From IMG/VR virus record IMGVR_UViG_3300044956_000431, positions 1 to 64,000 of that record: a stretch of DNA of 64,000 nt; one strand, 5' to 3'. A program made the translations under genes and the position numbers. Position 1 is the stretch's first letter. Every line of letters begins with the position of its first letter. Below the pieces are notes generated by a model. The model had not been told where the DNA came from and did no database searches. It saw only the letters and a list, made by a program, of their open reading frames with translations. The stretch comes from a virus. Shown piece by piece: positions 24,162 to 32,100 of this stretch.

Positions 24162-25837
24162 TTTATATGCTCCATTTCCTCTAATTTCATACGTTTATGT
24201 TTGTAAACTGTAACATATTCTGTGTTATTTTTATACCCCAATTTTCCTGTTCCCCATACGATTGGATGATCGTGTAGACTAACAGCATGAGGTAATACCA
24301 CATCAAGATATCGTCCATTGCCGGTGCCTAATGTTATAAATGTAATATAATCTTTTGATCCGCTTTTGAATACACGATAATTGGCAACTAGCCCGCAGAA
24401 TTCTACACTACCCGGTTTTCTTATTTCAGAACACACAGGTATAAACCTATTTGACTGCCATTTTCCTGTTTGTTTTAAATCCTGCACTTCATAGCCCTCT
24501 ATGATAGAAGGTTGTACTGCTCCTGCTAATTTGGCTTCTTGCCAATAAACCCAACGAGCGTAACTGCCCTGACAATGTTTGAGAGCGGCCTGCCAAAACT
24601 TAACTGGGTTATGTGCCTTCTGATAGGCCAAAGCCCAAATCAAACGTCCTAGATTGATAGCATGAGCGCGACACAGACCAAAATGACTGAGTTCTTTGAG
24701 TGCGGCAAACACATCATCTTTTCTAGGATGGTCGCCCACTAACTGCATGAACTCAAACATTTTCTCTTCATTCTTTTTGGCAAAGGCACGACGCCACATG
24801 TCTGCTTCGTATTGATCGCAGCCTAGTATCTCTCCGATTAGATCGATAGCATCGTCTTCAAATACAATAGTATCTTCAAATTTATCTTGGCTCCAATCTT
24901 GAAAGAAACTGGCACGGCGGCGACCTTGTGTGGCCACAGGACGGATCAGTGCTGTGCATAGCACACAGTCATTTCTATTCTGCGGACGGATTGCACGGAA
25001 TAATCTCTTCATAGCAGGCGATTCTGCCTGAGTGACGCCTAAGATATCACCACGACTCAGTAATTCTGCTGTGGCTTCGTCTTCTTCAGGATAATCCATG
25101 AGATCTCGTTGTTCTATTTCCCACAACTGACTTAGGCCGCGGTTGGCCAAGATATCTATCTTGAAGTGTTCGAGATCTTCAATTTCATACTTGTCTAGTA
25201 AGATCTGATTTTCACCGTTGATAAGACTCTTAGGTACACTACGATCAAATATCAGTATACCGCCGCAGTGTTTTGAAATACAGCGTTTTTTACCTAACAA
25301 TTTATTTGCCAGTCGTTCAGCATCCGGTACGAAGCCTTTGTCTATAACTTCTTCAAGTTTGAAATTACGTTTAAGTTTTCCTTTAGCTCCTAATCTCTTG
25401 GCTGCTTCGCGACGAGCAGATTTTTCTTTATAAGTAACGTAGTTGCTTACTCTAGCACTTTGCCCAGGCCAGTGTTTGAATATACGATTCATCACTGTTT
25501 CCTGTTGCCAATGCGGAAAGTCTAAATCAATGTCTGGGAGATCATCACGTTTAGGATTCATAAAACGTGATAAGGGTATGCGTTCTTTGACTGGGTCTAC
25601 TGTAGATATACCTAGCATCCAACAGATTAAACTACTGCCAGCTGACCCTCTAGTTATGTGTGGTATGTCTTTAGTTAAATTTAATATTTCAACTACTCGT
25701 AAGAAATGTTTTGTAAAGCCTAACTTAGCAACAAGTTCCAGTTCTTCTTCTAGTCTAGTTGCATATTCCTTGCCTTCTGGTAAATCTTTAATAAATTTGC
25801 CTACAAGAGTTTCTAATTCTTTATATCTTGATTCCAT
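24158..25837 (-). CDS. Family-C DNA polymerase (DnaE-like) lacking the PHP domain, 559 aa
   Basis: The palm of bacterial DNA polymerase III alpha is recognisable: RGSAGSSLICWMLGI, LPDIDLDFPH (Asp102, 104, 106 region) and HFKIDILANRGL (Asp228), the three-Asp active site, then thumb and fingers with the LGRLIWALAYQKAH motif. The N-terminal PHP domain and the long C-terminal tail (OB and tau-binding) of the bacterial enzyme are missing: 559 residues instead of about 1,160. The start at 25837 has GAGG six bases upstream and lies after a perfect TATAAATA. The in-frame ATG at 25861 overlaps the promoter. The role in replication, main or repair, is not settled by the sequence. Confidence 0.85.
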   Translation of the reverse strand: MESRYKELETLVGKFIKDLPEGKEYATRLEEELELVAKLGFTKHFLRVVEILNLTKDIPHITRGSAGSSLICWMLGISTVDPVKERIPLSRFMNPKRDDLPDIDLDFPHWQQETVMNRIFKHWPGQSARVSNYVTYKEKSARREAAKRLGAKGKLKRNFKLEEVIDKGFVPDAERLANKLLGKKRCISKHCGGILIFDRSVPKSLINGENQILLDKYEIEDLEHFKIDILANRGLSQLWEIEQRDLMDYPEEDEATAELLSRGDILGVTQAESPAMKRLFRAIRPQNRNDCVLCTALIRPVATQGRRRASFFQDWSQDKFEDTIVFEDDAIDLIGEILGCDQYEADMWRRAFAKKNEEKMFEFMQLVGDHPRKDDVFAALKELSHFGLCRAHAINLGRLIWALAYQKAHNPVKFWQAALKHCQGSYARWVYWQEAKLAGAVQPSIIEGYEVQDLKQTGKWQSNRFIPVCSEIRKPGSVEFCGLVANYRVFKSGSKDYITFITLGTGNGRYLDVVLPHAVSLHDHPIVWGTGKLGYKNNTEYVTVYKHKRMKLEEMEHIK

Positions 25838-25862
25838 AAATGCCTCATTTGCCTTGGGCATT

Positions 25863-25870
25863 TATTTATA
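25863..25870 (-). promoter_or_regulatory. Perfect T4-type late promoter TATAAATA
   Basis: Minus strand. Predicted transcription start near 25857, a leader of about 20 bases with GAGG, then the ATG at 25837. Confidence 0.65.
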
Positions 25871-25909
25871 ATTGGAAATATTGAATAAGATGATATTTTG
25901 AGCAAATGG

Positions 25910-25930
25910 AAACCCGCCAGGGGCGGGTTT
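25910..25930. terminator. Hairpin terminator-like structure
   Basis: Stem AAACCCGCC/GGCGGGTTT of 9 pairs with a three-base loop. On the plus strand it is followed by TGTTTCTG and on the minus strand by CCATTTGC, so it may work in both directions, though weakly. It lies in the 207-base gap (25862-26068) that otherwise holds a TTAAATAG element near 26010-26020 and only very short frames. Confidence 0.55.
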
Positions 25931-26068
25931 GTTTCTGTTAGACTATTTTAAGTTGTTTAAATCTGAACCAAAGTCCATTTGTTCATAGTCTGCTCCTTGA
26001 CTTCAACTACACTATTTAACTAGAGCAGACTAATCTAAAACGGCTGTTTAATCTAGATTAAAAGATGA

Positions 26069-26311
26069 TTATTTGATAGGAAGATTTTTCAGAAATTCAA
26101 TACACTCATTGAATACAATTTGTGCATCAAGTTCGCCTGCACTCAGCTGGATGTTTTCTAATCTTTGCAAGTCTGTCATGAGTTCTTGAAACTCACGCTC
26201 ATCAATGTCACCACGGGCCAAGGCATCTCGATAACTCACTGCCAGGCGTACACGATGCCTAAGTTCGCCTTCACTGTTACAAAAGTTATTAACTATGTCT
26301 ATCATACTCAT
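26069..26311 (-). CDS. Small phage protein of unknown function, 80 aa
   Basis: Helical, with patterns IVNNFCNSEGELRHRVRLAV and DIDEREFQELMTDLQRLENI suggesting two amphipathic helices. Its ATG overlaps the stop of the lipoprotein gene, so it belongs to the same envelope/lysis-type operon. Function unknown. It could be a cytoplasmic regulator of the neighbouring lipoprotein. Confidence 0.6.
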   Translation of the reverse strand: MSMIDIVNNFCNSEGELRHRVRLAVSYRDALARGDIDEREFQELMTDLQRLENIQLSAGELDAQIVFNECIEFLKNLPIK

Positions 26312-26700
26312 GATCTAGGTCTCCTGCCACTGACATCCAACATTCTAGTTGTGGCTTCATTTATTATTTTTATTTTTGCCCGGCAGTAAAAATGACTAGG
26401 CTGTTTTTCTCGTTGATACGACATTCGAAAATCTTGTGTGACTCCGGCAAGATTTTTTGTCATGTCTGTCAGTGCATTATTACGTGGTATTGATGCACTG
26501 TAAATTTGTAACCACTGTGCAGAATGATCTATATCTTTTGCAACTGTGGCTATGTCGGCTCGCGCACAAACAGAATCATCCTGGCTCAGCAGGATGATGT
26601 CAGTGATACGAGCTTGTTCGTTGGCATCAAAATAGCTAGGAAATAATGCGCAAGACGATAGTGTGAGTGCAACACTAACTGCTGCGATTGTATTTTTCAT
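26308..26700 (-). CDS. Phage lipoprotein, possible outer spanin-type protein, 130 aa
   Basis: A signal peptide (MKNTIAAVSVALTL) ends at the lipobox LSSC with Cys17 as the lipid anchor. The mature part is helical and charged with two further cysteines (Cys46 and Cys105). Outer-membrane lipoproteins placed near lysis genes are frequently o-spanins, which bridge the envelope with an inner-membrane i-spanin at lysis. No i-spanin is evident nearby, so this remains a candidate. The start lies within the 3' end of the upstream gene. Confidence 0.55.
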   Translation of the reverse strand: MKNTIAAVSVALTLSSCALFPSYFDANEQARITDIILLSQDDSVCARADIATVAKDIDHSAQWLQIYSASIPRNNALTDMTKNLAGVTQDFRMSYQREKQPSHFYCRAKIKIINEATTRMLDVSGRRPRS

Positions 26701-27049
26701 AAACGCCTTTCCAATCTGGACCTGGGCCCTGTTCTTTGTACTTAGCTATTCTATTAGAAATTTCTTGGTAGAAACTGTTTACAGTTCCACCCCAGGCATT
26801 GTGCAAATGCTCCAAGGCTTGTTCACAAAAATTCCAGTTCTTCTTACGATAGTTTTCCATGAGTTTATTGTGTAAAAGCTGTAGATTTTCTATCTTCCAG
26901 ATGTCCTCCAATGGAATCTGTTCTTTTTCCAATATACAGTAAGTATCCAATACCGGACCTTGGGGTTCAATCTGTATGCGATCCAACTCCAATACTGTGT
27001 ACTTTTCTTTCATTTCATTAGCTACTGTGTTGCCAAATATTATGTGCAT
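26675..27049 (-). CDS. Phage protein of unknown function, 124 aa
   Basis: Starts MHIIFGNTVANEMKEKYTVL with AAAGGA upstream. Mixed alpha/beta with a tryptophan-rich C-terminal half (NWNFCEQALEHLHNAWGG). Its last 26 bases overlap the start of the lipoprotein gene. It belongs to a conserved group of phage genes near lysis or replication regions; no domain recognised. It is divergent from the metallophosphoesterase gene with a 24-base gap. Confidence 0.6.
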   Translation of the reverse strand: MHIIFGNTVANEMKEKYTVLELDRIQIEPQGPVLDTYCILEKEQIPLEDIWKIENLQLLHNKLMENYRKKNWNFCEQALEHLHNAWGGTVNSFYQEISNRIAKYKEQGPGPDWKGVYEKYNRSS

Positions 27050-27061
27050 GTTATATCCTTT

Positions 27062-27067
27062 TAAATA
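27062..27067 (+). promoter_or_regulatory. Late-type TAAATA element 6 bases before a start codon
   Basis: TAAATA, TGTATC, ATG with no Shine-Dalgarno site: transcription would start next to the ATG at 27074. Confidence 0.4.
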
Positions 27068-27073
27068 TGTATC

Positions 27074-27865
27074 ATGAAACTTGCATTTGATTTAATTTCA
27101 GATCTTCACATCGAAACTTGGGAAGGATCTTTTGATTGGACCGGGCAATCTACCAGCATGATTTGTGTAGTAGCCGGAGACATCGCTAGAGACAGAGACA
27201 TCGTGATCAAAACTCTTACCCATCTGGGTCAGTGTTATCGAGCTGTGTTTTACATAGATGGCAACGATGAGCATCGTTTTTCTCTGGATGACATGGGCGA
27301 AAGTTATCGTAGTCTGGCCAAACAGATAGAACAAATACCCAATGTGACCTATCTACAGGACAATGTGTGCATTGTTGATGGCGTGGCTTTTCTTGGTACC
27401 AATGCATGGTGGACCTTTGATCTAGACTCAGAAATAGACTATGACCAAAGCAGACAATGGTTCCGTGAAAGATACCAGATCAATGAACCTGAAGTAAACA
27501 ATGTTGAAGCCATGGCATTCAATGACTATGCATACCTAGCCAAAAGTGTGGAACGACTGCAAACACACCGTGATGTAAAAAAAATAGTGCTGGTCACCCA
27601 CACTGTACCATCTCTACAGTTGATCGATCATGATCTAGAGCTTGCTGGTACCTACAGACTCAACTGTACCGGCAACAGCCACATACTCAAAGTTTTCCAA
27701 AATGACACCGAACGCAAGATCAGCACATGGTGCTTTGGACACTATCACAACGATGTTGATCATGAGATAGCAGGTGTACGATTTGTGAATAACTGTCGAG
27801 GACGTAGAGGTACTGCCTGGAGCAAATCAGTGTATTATCCCAAGCGCATAGAAGTGACCCTTTAG
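27074..27865 (+). CDS. Calcineurin-like metallophosphoesterase, 263 aa
   Basis: Metal motifs: SDLHIE, a GDI, GNDEH (usual GNHE, with Asp in place of His), VTHT and GHYHND. Mixed active-site ligands suggest a phosphodiesterase or pyrophosphatase with altered metal use. It is unrelated in detail to the LpxH-like protein at 23040. Targets of phage relatives include cyclic nucleotides and tRNA or nucleotide phosphates, but none is indicated here. It converges on clpS with a 4-base overlap. Confidence 0.75.
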   Translation: MKLAFDLISDLHIETWEGSFDWTGQSTSMICVVAGDIARDRDIVIKTLTHLGQCYRAVFYIDGNDEHRFSLDDMGESYRSLAKQIEQIPNVTYLQDNVCIVDGVAFLGTNAWWTFDLDSEIDYDQSRQWFRERYQINEPEVNNVEAMAFNDYAYLAKSVERLQTHRDVKKIVLVTHTVPSLQLIDHDLELAGTYRLNCTGNSHILKVFQNDTERKISTWCFGHYHNDVDHEIAGVRFVNNCRGRRGTAWSKSVYYPKRIEVTL

Positions 27866-28176
27866 GTCGCGTCAGGCTCGAGTTTGACCTGTAAAGGATA
27901 TCCGGCGCCACGTGCATCAACTGTAACTTCGATGCCTTTTTGCTCGGCCATTTCATAAGGTAACACTGCTACAACAGCAGAACCTTCTTGGTGGATATCT
28001 ATGGTGAGTTTTTCAGCAGTTGAGGGACTGTAATCAAAATGCTCCACCAAGCTGTCAATCACAAACTCCATGCTGGTCTGATTATCATTGAGATAAATGA
28101 CTTTGAACATGGGCGGCTCTTTGATATCTTCTCTGGGTTTTATTTTAGTTTTAGTTTCGGTAGCAGTATATAACAT
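27862..28176 (-). CDS. clpS: ClpS adaptor protein, 104 aa
   Basis: The core PPMFKVIYLNDNQTSMEF followed by VIDSLVEHF and the helix and strand pattern ending at YPLQVKLEP match E. coli ClpS, which delivers N-degron substrates to ClpA. N-degron pocket residues: Asn34, Asp35 and Met40 equivalents are conserved (ND, TSMEF), Asp36 is Asn, the gatekeeper Met62 is Thr (KLTIDIH), and His66 is kept. The altered gatekeeper may change which N-terminal residues are bound. The start (28176) has AAGGGAAAG upstream. The upstream open extension overlaps a hairpin and is rejected. Confidence 0.9.
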   Translation of the reverse strand: MLYTATETKTKIKPREDIKEPPMFKVIYLNDNQTSMEFVIDSLVEHFDYSPSTAEKLTIDIHQEGSAVVAVLPYEMAEQKGIEVTVDARGAGYPLQVKLEPDAT

Positions 28177-28192
28177 CTCTTTCCCTTGCGTT

Positions 28193-28215
28193 GTGTGGGG
28201 GCGTCGCCCCCACAC
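28193..28215 (-). promoter_or_regulatory. GC-rich perfect inverted repeat in the clpS leader
   Basis: GTGTGGGGGCG / CGCCCCCACAC, 11 base pairs around one base. With the TAAATA at 28217-28222 the expected message begins near 28211 and so opens with a blunt hairpin GGGGGCG-A-CGCCCCC. No U-tract follows on either strand, so it is not a typical terminator. Confidence 0.6.
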
Positions 28216-28216
28216 G

Positions 28217-28222
28217 TATTTA
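28217..28222 (-). promoter_or_regulatory. Late-type TAAATAC promoter of clpS
   Basis: Minus strand CGTAAATACG between hsp20 and clpS, followed by the GC-rich hairpin and a ribosome site before ATG 28176. Confidence 0.5.
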
Positions 28223-28243
28223 CGATGCTATGCTAGTATTATA

Positions 28244-28681
28244 TCACTTTGCATAACTAATAACAATACGCTTTGGCTTCATTTCTTCGGGCACAATGCG
28301 TTGCAGGTGTACACAAAGGATACCGTCTTTCATAACAGCGTCACGAACTTCTACATAGTCTGCCAGTTGAAAAGTACGCACAAACTTGCGGGCACTGATT
28401 CCACGGTGTAGATAGTTCAGTTCGCTTTCATCGTTGTTTTTCTCGCCGGTGACAACCAACTGTCCTTCGTGAAAATCCACAGACACTTCGCCTTCGGCAA
28501 ATCCTGCTACAGCGATCTGGATTTCATAGGTGTCTTCACCGGTTTTCAAGATGTTGTAGGGCGGATAGTTTTGGCTCTGTGCGGCATGGTCAAACTGATC
28601 CATGATGCGGTTGAACAAGCGATCAACGCCGATTGTGTTGCGATAGAAAGGTGTGAGATCAAAAGATGTGATTTTAGTCAT
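28244..28681 (-). CDS. Hsp20/alpha-crystallin small heat shock protein, 145 aa
   Basis: The alpha-crystallin domain spans about residues 38-140: YPPYNILKTGEDTYEIQIAV, AGFAEGEVSVDFHEGQLVV, the arginine-bearing ISARKFVRTFQL, and the ending DGILCVHLQRIVPEE, which resembles the IbpA/IbpB group. Such proteins bind unfolding proteins and keep them soluble. T4-like phages commonly carry one. A perfect TATAAATA lies upstream, so this should be a late gene, expected when virion proteins are abundant. It is next to clpS, bS21 and clpX. Confidence 0.9.
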   Translation of the reverse strand: MTKITSFDLTPFYRNTIGVDRLFNRIMDQFDHAAQSQNYPPYNILKTGEDTYEIQIAVAGFAEGEVSVDFHEGQLVVTGEKNNDESELNYLHRGISARKFVRTFQLADYVEVRDAVMKDGILCVHLQRIVPEEMKPKRIVISYAK

Positions 28682-28743
28682 AGTTTTCTCCTTTTAATAA
28701 GCAAGTTGACTAGTGTAGACCCGACCATCGGCATCTACATGCT

Positions 28744-28751
28744 TATTTATA
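28744..28751 (-). promoter_or_regulatory. Perfect T4-type late promoter TATAAATA for hsp20
   Basis: Minus strand, in the gap between the 72-aa gene and hsp20. Predicted start near 28738 and a leader of about 57 bases ending in AAAGGAGAAAACT before the ATG. Confidence 0.7.
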
Positions 28752-28770
28752 ATAGATTTTTTAGAGGGTG

Positions 28771-28989
28771 TCAATAACCTTCGTTGCCGATATTGACTAT
28801 TTTGTAGGGTTCACCTTGCCAGCTCATGCGAAAAAGAGTAAAGTCTCTTTCTCGATTGAGTCCTAAGCGATGTTGATTTTTGATAGTTTTTTGTGTGTAT
28901 TGTATTTGATACTGTTGGGCCCAGTCAGCTATCTGTTGCTTGACTAGTTCTAAGTCAACAACAGATCTGACATCAAATACAATGTACAT
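28771..28989 (-). CDS. Small phage protein of unknown function, 72 aa
   Basis: Begins MYIVFDVRSVVDLELVKQQI, then a basic, glutamine-rich region and a strand pair FTLFRMSWQGEPYKIVNIGN. It looks like a compact alpha/beta protein. Its start overlaps the stop of the bS21 gene (TAATG), so it is translated with it. Being next to bS21 and hsp20 suggests an accessory translation or stress role, but no family was recognised. Confidence 0.55.
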   Translation of the reverse strand: MYIVFDVRSVVDLELVKQQIADWAQQYQIQYTQKTIKNQHRLGLNRERDFTLFRMSWQGEPYKIVNIGNEGY

Positions 28990-29210
28990 TAAAACAATTT
29001 AGGCGGCAGTTGTTGACTGCGTAGATATTTTTGCCAGCGTTTTTTGGCTGCTGATGCTTTGAGCTTGCGCTGTGTAGTAGCCTTGACATGGTGTTCGCGT
29101 TCTTTGAGCTCAAACAACAGACCCGAGTTTTCTATCTTTTTCTTTAACTTGCGCAGGGCTCGTTCTATGTTGCCGTCATTGACTATCACTGATTTTCCCA
29201 AACTATTCAT
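28989..29210 (-). CDS. rpsU: Ribosomal protein bS21, 73 aa
   Basis: Matches bS21 across the conserved region: VIVNDGNIERALRKLKKKIE, the ENSGLLFELKEREHH segment and the AT(T)QRKLKASAAKKRWQKYL basic tail, with the length of a host bS21. In bacteria bS21 sits near the anti-Shine-Dalgarno end of 16S rRNA and helps initiation. Phages of the HTVC008M and huge freshwater types are known to carry it. It overlaps clpX by 8 bases (ATGAATAG), so synthesis of the two is linked. It could bias ribosomes to phage messages, including leaderless ones. Confidence 0.9.
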   Translation of the reverse strand: MNSLGKSVIVNDGNIERALRKLKKKIENSGLLFELKEREHHVKATTQRKLKASAAKKRWQKYLRSQQLPPKLF

Positions 29211-30402
29211 CCTTGTATATTGGTCTAGGATTATTTATTTGGGTCTTGTCAATAACTACGCGATTTATTCCGCGATCGCGATAGCGTTTGATATGATACA
29301 TGTGCGGCAACAACACCCGTTCCATTTCTGAATGCAAAGCACGGGCACCGGTACCAAAGTCTGCGGATCTCTGTGCAATGGTTTCTAGAGCGCCTTGGTC
29401 AAAATCCAAATCAACTTGATCCACTGCAAATAGCTGTTGATACTGGCGTACCAGGCTGTTCTTGGTATCTGTGAGCACATGTATGAGATCATCGGTTGTG
29501 AGCTCATCTAAGTTTACCCAACTAGGAAAGCGACCCACAAACTCAGGAATCATACCAAACTTCACAAGATCATCGGGTACCACTTGATCCAGGCCAACGT
29601 CTTTGGTCTGCCGCACTTCTGCGTTGAAGCCCATGGAACTGCCATACAGACGTTTTTGCACCAGAGCTTCCAGGCCGACAAAAGCACCACCTGCAATGAA
29701 CAAGATGTTGCGTGTGTCTATTTCTATCATCTCGCCACCGGGATGTTTGCGGCCACCCTGCGGAGGTACTCTGCACAGGGTGCCTTCTACCATTTTTAAC
29801 AAGGCTTGTTGCACACCTTCACCGGATACATCTCTGGTAATAGAAGTTGATTCAGATTTGCGGGCAATCTTGTCTATTTCATCCACAAACACTATGCCGC
29901 GTTTGCATCTCTCTACGTCACCGCCGGCTGCGGTGAGCAGTCTAGTAATAAGACTTTCTACATCATCGCCTACATAGCCAGCTTCGGTAATGCTGGTAGC
30001 ATCTGCTATGGCAAAAGGTACGTCAAGATAACGTGCCACTGTCTTGGCCAACAGAGTTTTACCCGACCCTGTAGGACCGAGCATGAGAATATTGGCCTTG
30101 TCTATTTCTACGTCTTTGCTGGTGTGTTGTATGCGTTTGTAATGATTGGCGATGGCCACACTGAGCACGGTTTTGGCTCGATCTTGCCCGATAACATATT
30201 GATCCAAATAGGCTTTGAGTTCTTGCGGATCAATATCGTTTAGATCTTTTTTGTCAGGAGTGGCTTGTTCGTCGATCAGCAGGCTCTGACATAGATCCAC
30301 ACATTCGTTGCAAATAGCTACTTCGTTGCCAACGATGAGTTTCTTTACTTCGTCTTTGTGTTTGTTACAAAAACTGCATTTTTCATAGAGGTTTTCTGCC
30401 AT
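29203..30402 (-). CDS. clpX: ClpX ATP-dependent unfoldase, 399 aa
   Basis: Complete for the family: an N-terminal zinc-binding domain with four cysteines (CSFC and CNEC), Walker [14 protein letters not shown], pore loop GYVG, Walker [10 protein letters not shown], the RKH loop (QGGRKHP), and the ClpP-docking loop (SSMGF instead of IGF), plus the sensor and C-terminal D2-like region. ClpX unfolds tagged proteins and feeds them to ClpP. Gene order clpX-bS21-72 aa-hsp20-clpS forms one accessory cluster; clpP is 25 kb away. It ends in TAG. Confidence 0.95.
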   Translation of the reverse strand: MAENLYEKCSFCNKHKDEVKKLIVGNEVAICNECVDLCQSLLIDEQATPDKKDLNDIDPQELKAYLDQYVIGQDRAKTVLSVAIANHYKRIQHTSKDVEIDKANILMLGPTGSGKTLLAKTVARYLDVPFAIADATSITEAGYVGDDVESLITRLLTAAGGDVERCKRGIVFVDEIDKIARKSESTSITRDVSGEGVQQALLKMVEGTLCRVPPQGGRKHPGGEMIEIDTRNILFIAGGAFVGLEALVQKRLYGSSMGFNAEVRQTKDVGLDQVVPDDLVKFGMIPEFVGRFPSWVNLDELTTDDLIHVLTDTKNSLVRQYQQLFAVDQVDLDFDQGALETIAQRSADFGTGARALHSEMERVLLPHMYHIKRYRDRGINRVVIDKTQINNPRPIYKDE

Positions 30403-30404
30403 GT

Positions 30405-31808
30405 TTATCCTAGTTTGCTGTCAGCACGTAGGCGTTGTTCTATTTGTTGTTTTTCGTTGTCGTTGAGGAGATCAGGATCGTATTCGCCGGATCCAATCTT
30501 GGCAATAAGGTGGTCAATGTATTCATCATTATATGCAAATGTGTCCGTGGAGTTTTTGTCTATCTCGATCCATTTCTGTCCATTCCATTTGAACAGCTTG
30601 GTTGGAAGATAGTCTACTCGTATATATGCATCGCCTTTGACCGGGTCGTTGGGAAACCGAGTGCCAAAGTCAACATCATTGAAATCATCAATGTCATCTG
30701 TTCGTGCTTGGATCACATCTTCCCAAGGCAGTTTTTGTATCCTGCCTTGCTCTAGCAGTTGTTCTTGACGATGTATGGTATCGTCAGGATTTTGTTCTTT
30801 CCACAATCTACGAGCTATCTTTTCAGGATTGTTTTCGTCAGTGGATTCTTTAGGGTAGGTACTCGCTGTTTCTATTTCTGGCTCTAATGGTCTTTGTTCT
30901 GGTTCTGCTTGTGGTGTATCCACCACTGCAACCAAGGGTTGCACATCAGGCTCAGTTCTTGTATCCAATCCCACCAAATTTTTGGCATTAGATTTATCAT
31001 GATCATCCAGTTGGCCGGCATCGTCACTCTCCTTTGTTGTTTGAGTATGTTTTTCGCGTTCCCACTTCATTGATTCAGTGGCGGCAAGCAACATTATAAC
31101 GGCCAAAGGATCAAATACCAAGACTAAAACGATTATAACCCAACTTACTGCTTTTTCCAACAGATTGGCGTCAGGATTGTCACCGTAGATCAAAGCTGCG
31201 ATATATTTTACAGGACCGACCTCAGCTTCTACTTTGCGCAGTTCGCTGGCAACGGGTGCTCGTTCTTCGTTGAGTGCGGCTATTTTTTTCTGTGCTGTGG
31301 TAATATCATTTTGCAATATACCACGCTCACGTGCTTGACTGCGTCTTAGTTGTGCGGCTTTGTCTGCACCTTTTTCATCGTTGCTACGACTCATGGTTTG
31401 ATCCACCGCCTCGTCCATTTGACGCAGAGCTTTGCGGGCGGCTTCTATGTTGTCACGCTCGGTCTTGATTTTTTCATCTATGAGCTGTACTCGGGCGGCT
31501 ACATCTCCTGTGGGCACTACTTGATCTAAATGCGCCTTGCTCAAGAATCCAAATATACCCATCGAAGTGATCAGCATCAGTACCGCCACCGCAGTGACCA
31601 AATACAGTTTCATGCTACGTCTGACCTGTGCCCAGTATTCATGCAACCACACTGTTACAGTGAGCTTGGCGATTTCTAACACGGATCCCATTACAGCAAT
31701 AGGTACAGCTGCCGCGGCAAAGATGACCATGAGACCCACTATAGAATAAAAAGCAGCGATAGCGCTAAGGCACAGTGCCACTCCCAGCATGATATATGTT
31801 AAGAGCAT
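30405..31808 (-). CDS. Phage membrane protein with coiled coil, 467 aa
   Basis: Three hydrophobic segments near the start (about residues 3-25, 28-52, 68-90), a long charged coiled coil (105-190, with KIKTERDNIEAARKALRQMD), another membrane segment (around 220-245), then a disordered acidic region and a C-terminal ordered motif (VKGDAYIRVDYLPTKLFKWN and GQKWIEIDKNSTD). The C-terminal element is seen in several phage tail or fibre-associated proteins, so it may anchor at the cell membrane and project a domain. Function is not known. Confidence 0.6.
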   Translation of the reverse strand: MLLTYIMLGVALCLSAIAAFYSIVGLMVIFAAAAVPIAVMGSVLEIAKLTVTVWLHEYWAQVRRSMKLYLVTAVAVLMLITSMGIFGFLSKAHLDQVVPTGDVAARVQLIDEKIKTERDNIEAARKALRQMDEAVDQTMSRSNDEKGADKAAQLRRSQARERGILQNDITTAQKKIAALNEERAPVASELRKVEAEVGPVKYIAALIYGDNPDANLLEKAVSWVIIVLVLVFDPLAVIMLLAATESMKWEREKHTQTTKESDDAGQLDDHDKSNAKNLVGLDTRTEPDVQPLVAVVDTPQAEPEQRPLEPEIETASTYPKESTDENNPEKIARRLWKEQNPDDTIHRQEQLLEQGRIQKLPWEDVIQARTDDIDDFNDVDFGTRFPNDPVKGDAYIRVDYLPTKLFKWNGQKWIEIDKNSTDTFAYNDEYIDHLIAKIGSGEYDPDLLNDNEKQQIEQRLRADSKLG

Positions 31809-31812
31809 AAAT

Positions 31813-32082
31813 TTATTTACCGGCTCGATGCTTGGCCTCCCCGGCCACCTGCAGACTGTATTTCACTGAAATCCATGTGGCTATGCGTAGGTCTGGCACT
31901 TCAAACCATACCTGAACGCTGGGGCGATCGCAATCATACCTTTGACTTTCGGTCAGCTTGCGCTTGACTCTGGGTTGTGTACGCCAGTTCTTACCAAACC
32001 AAATTCGGCACTCTTGCATGATACCGTACCACTGCTCTTCTGTAGAGACAGATACGTAGATTCGATGTAGTCTAGCTTCCAT
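31813..32082 (-). CDS. Small phage protein of unknown function, 89 aa
   Basis: Basic with many aromatic residues (MEARLHRIYVSVSTEEQWYG) and a central RTQPRVKRKLTESQRYDC loop. No known motif. Upstream TAGTATAAT ends 5 bases before the ATG, a second case where a -10-like sequence sits at a start codon. It precedes the decayed gene region and belongs to the same minus-strand operon. Confidence 0.5.
   Translation of the reverse strand: MEARLHRIYVSVSTEEQWYGIMQECRIWFGKNWRTQPRVKRKLTESQRYDCDRPSVQVWFEVPDLRIATWISVKYSLQVAGEAKHRAGK
31814..31819 (-). promoter_or_regulatory. Late-type TAAATA element 5 bases before the membrane protein start
   Basis: Minus strand TAAATA, AATTT, ATG at 31808 with no Shine-Dalgarno site. 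Transcription start would coincide with the first base of the ATG. Confidence 0.45.
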
Positions 32083-32100
32083 AATATATTATACTAGGAG

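Noticed and set aside
31813-32082. TATAAT five bases before the ATG at 32082 as a leaderless promoter
   Set aside because: No -35 at the right distance and no TAAATA match; kept only as a remark.
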